Shown here: piece after piece, positions 63,033 to 64,000 of the stretch
Position numbering within the stretch: position 1 is the first letter of the stretch
How the letters are laid out: every line of letters starts with the position of its first letter
NCBI GenBank assembly: GCA_031082425.1
Contig: JAVHLB010000001.1
Span: forward strand, 186,001 to 250,000
DNA: 64,000 bases
Direction of reading: 5' to 3'
Source of the DNA: Candidatus Edwardsbacteria bacterium
Lineage (GTDB): Bacteria; Edwardsbacteria; AC1; EtOH8
Position numbers and translations under genes: made by a program
Notes under the pieces: model-generated
What the model saw: only the letters and a program-made list of their open reading frames with translations
The model's database searches: none
What the model was told of the DNA's origin: nothing

Positions 63033-64000
63033 TCAGCCGTTATCCAATTGCTTTTTCAGTTCGTAGACCTCATTGATATCTTTTCTCGCCAGAAAACTTT
63101 CCTTCAGCTCCGGCTCCAGCTGTCCGGTGATGGAATCTGTCTTTTCAATTGCTTTGGCAATGTTCTCTTTGGCCCGGGCCGTATCGCCCAGATGATGATC
63201 CGTTTTCGCCAGGTTATACCAGGCGTCGATCTCCAGCTCGATAGCCGAGACCGCCTCCTCGTCCTCGACGATCATGGTCCGGGACAGCACATCGGCCAGC
63301 AGGACCCGGGCTTTGCCCAGCAGGGACAGGTCCGGCCCCTCCGCCAGGGCCCGGCTGATGATGACCTTGGCGTTGAGCACCTGGTGGCGGTGGGTGTTGA
63401 ACCTCTCGATCTCCAGCGATATCTGGATGGCCTTATCCAGGCAGGGGACGGCCTTTTCCGGCTGGCCCCAGGCCAGGTAGAGCTCGGCCATCTCGGCCAG
63501 GATGCTGGCCTCCTTGCCCCGGCCCTTGACCTCTCCGGCCACCTTCAGGGCTACGGCGAATTCCTTTTCGGCCTGCTGGTGGTCCCCGGTGCTCTGGCAG
63601 ATCCGGCCCAGGCCGGCATGGCCGAAGGCATCGCCCACCAGGTTGTTGATCTTCTTGTTGATCTCCAGGTACCGGCCATAAAATTCCCGGGCCGGCCGGT
63701 ATTTCCCCAGGGCATAATAGATCTCGCCCAGGTTGTTGCAGGAGATGGCCACCGACAGCAGTTCCCCGGATCGCTCGGCCATATTGAAGGACTTGAGCTG
63801 GTACTCCAGGGCCTGGGCAAACATCCCCCTGGCCTTGTAGATGCCGCTGAGGTTGTTGTACACCGAGCCGGTGCGCGACCCCTCCCCCAGTTCCTCCAGC
63901 AGTCCGATCTCCTTGTCGTAGTATCCGATGGCCCGGTCGTGCTCGCCGACGGTGCTGTCGATCAGGCCCAGGATGTGGTACAGCGAGGCCCTGGCGCTGG
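63033..64000 (-). CDS. TPR-repeat protein, N-terminus cut off by the window edge
   Basis: The open frame runs from the stop at 63033 to base 64000 (322 codons without a stop) and continues beyond it, so the real start is outside the window. The visible part is a chain of about eight tetratricopeptide repeats of the AQALEYQLKSFNMAERSG / SVYNNLSGIYKARG type, as in the NphR/Fis1-like signalling TPR class used with kinases or adenylate cyclases. The C-terminus has charged stretches (LARKDINEVYELKKQLDNG). Without the N-terminus the partner domain is unknown. Confidence 0.85.
   Translation of the reverse strand, partial: SARASLYHILGLIDSTVGEHDRAIGYYDKEIGLLEELGEGSRTGSVYNNLSGIYKARGMFAQALEYQLKSFNMAERSGELLSVAISCNNLGEIYYALGKYRPAREFYGRYLEINKKINNLVGDAFGHAGLGRICQSTGDHQQAEKEFAVALKVAGEVKGRGKEASILAEMAELYLAWGQPEKAVPCLDKAIQISLEIERFNTHRHQVLNAKVIISRALAEGPDLSLLGKARVLLADVLSRTMIVEDEEAVSAIELEIDAWYNLAKTDHHLGDTARAKENIAKAIEKTDSITGQLEPELKESFLARKDINEVYELKKQLDNG

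Overview
The window looks like a chromosome fragment of an uncultured, anaerobic, diderm bacterium. Outer-membrane barrels, a TonB-dependent receptor, many lipoproteins, and a gingipain-like protease with a WPNPFN-type C-terminal domain point to an FCB-like lineage or a neighbouring candidate phylum. The style recalls Edwardsbacteria/TA06-type genomes, but this is an impression and not a phylogenetic result. Most genes are GC-rich. Several short accessory genes are clearly AT-richer. No rRNA, tRNA or CRISPR array was seen.

Region 1 (about 0.2-19.9 kb, all minus strand) is a long hydrogenase operon. A strong promoter overlapped by a consensus Rex operator (19792-19827) precedes, in transcription order: a HydB/AsrA-like FeS protein, a frameshifted GxxExxY gene, a HydG/AsrB-like flavoprotein, HycI protease, HyfD, a lipoprotein, HyfB, an outer-membrane barrel, a four-helix-bundle protein, HyfG (NiFe large subunit), HyfC, HyfH, HyfE, a cyclic-nucleotide-binding-domain protein, HyfF, a LivK-like lipoprotein, HyfI, a PhnD-like lipoprotein and a formate-dehydrogenase-like molybdopterin protein. 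A terminator closes the run near 0.25 kb, followed by a truncated cupin gene. Together these suggest a proton- or sodium-pumping group 4 hydrogenase that may exchange electrons with NAD(P)H and is expressed according to NADH/NAD+ balance.

Region 2 (20-29 kb, minus) holds queuosine-precursor genes (queE, queC, queD, queF). Upstream of these lies a run with a rifampicin-phosphotransferase-like protein, an AAC(6')-like and two RimJ/L-like acetyltransferases, an alpha/beta hydrolase and a small PAS-like protein. Region 3 (29-38 kb, minus) has the gingipain-like protease, a DUF4184 membrane protein, mscL, a barrel remnant, an AT-rich lipoprotein and mnmE. Region 4 (38-49.6 kb, plus) has two tandem paralogous outer-membrane proteins, an SLBB protein, gltX, a TonB-dependent receptor, glnS and a PAP2 membrane phosphatase. 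Region 5 (49.7-56.4 kb, minus) carries a large GNAT protein, two lepB genes, lepA, a possible ADP-ribosyltransferase-fold protein, a DUF3795 protein and a C26 peptidase.

Region 6 (56.5-63 kb, plus) has an ArsR-type regulator and then a probable operon: an isocitrate/isopropylmalate dehydrogenase, a fused HMG-CoA-lyase-like/CaiB-BaiF CoA-transferase, a GNAT, and LeuC/LeuD-type dehydratase subunits, the large one with a lysine-rich tail. The gene set fits an acyl-CoA route into 2-oxoacid synthesis, possibly acetyl-CoA plus pyruvate to 2-oxobutyrate through citramalyl-CoA. A TPR protein runs off the right edge.

Two kinds of non-coding repeat recur: MITE-like elements with GTCAT...ATGAC ends, and short strings (CTTGGTGTCTTTGTGGT-like, CCCACGAAACACACGAAAA-like) placed directly against start or stop codons, including inside the hydrogenase operon.
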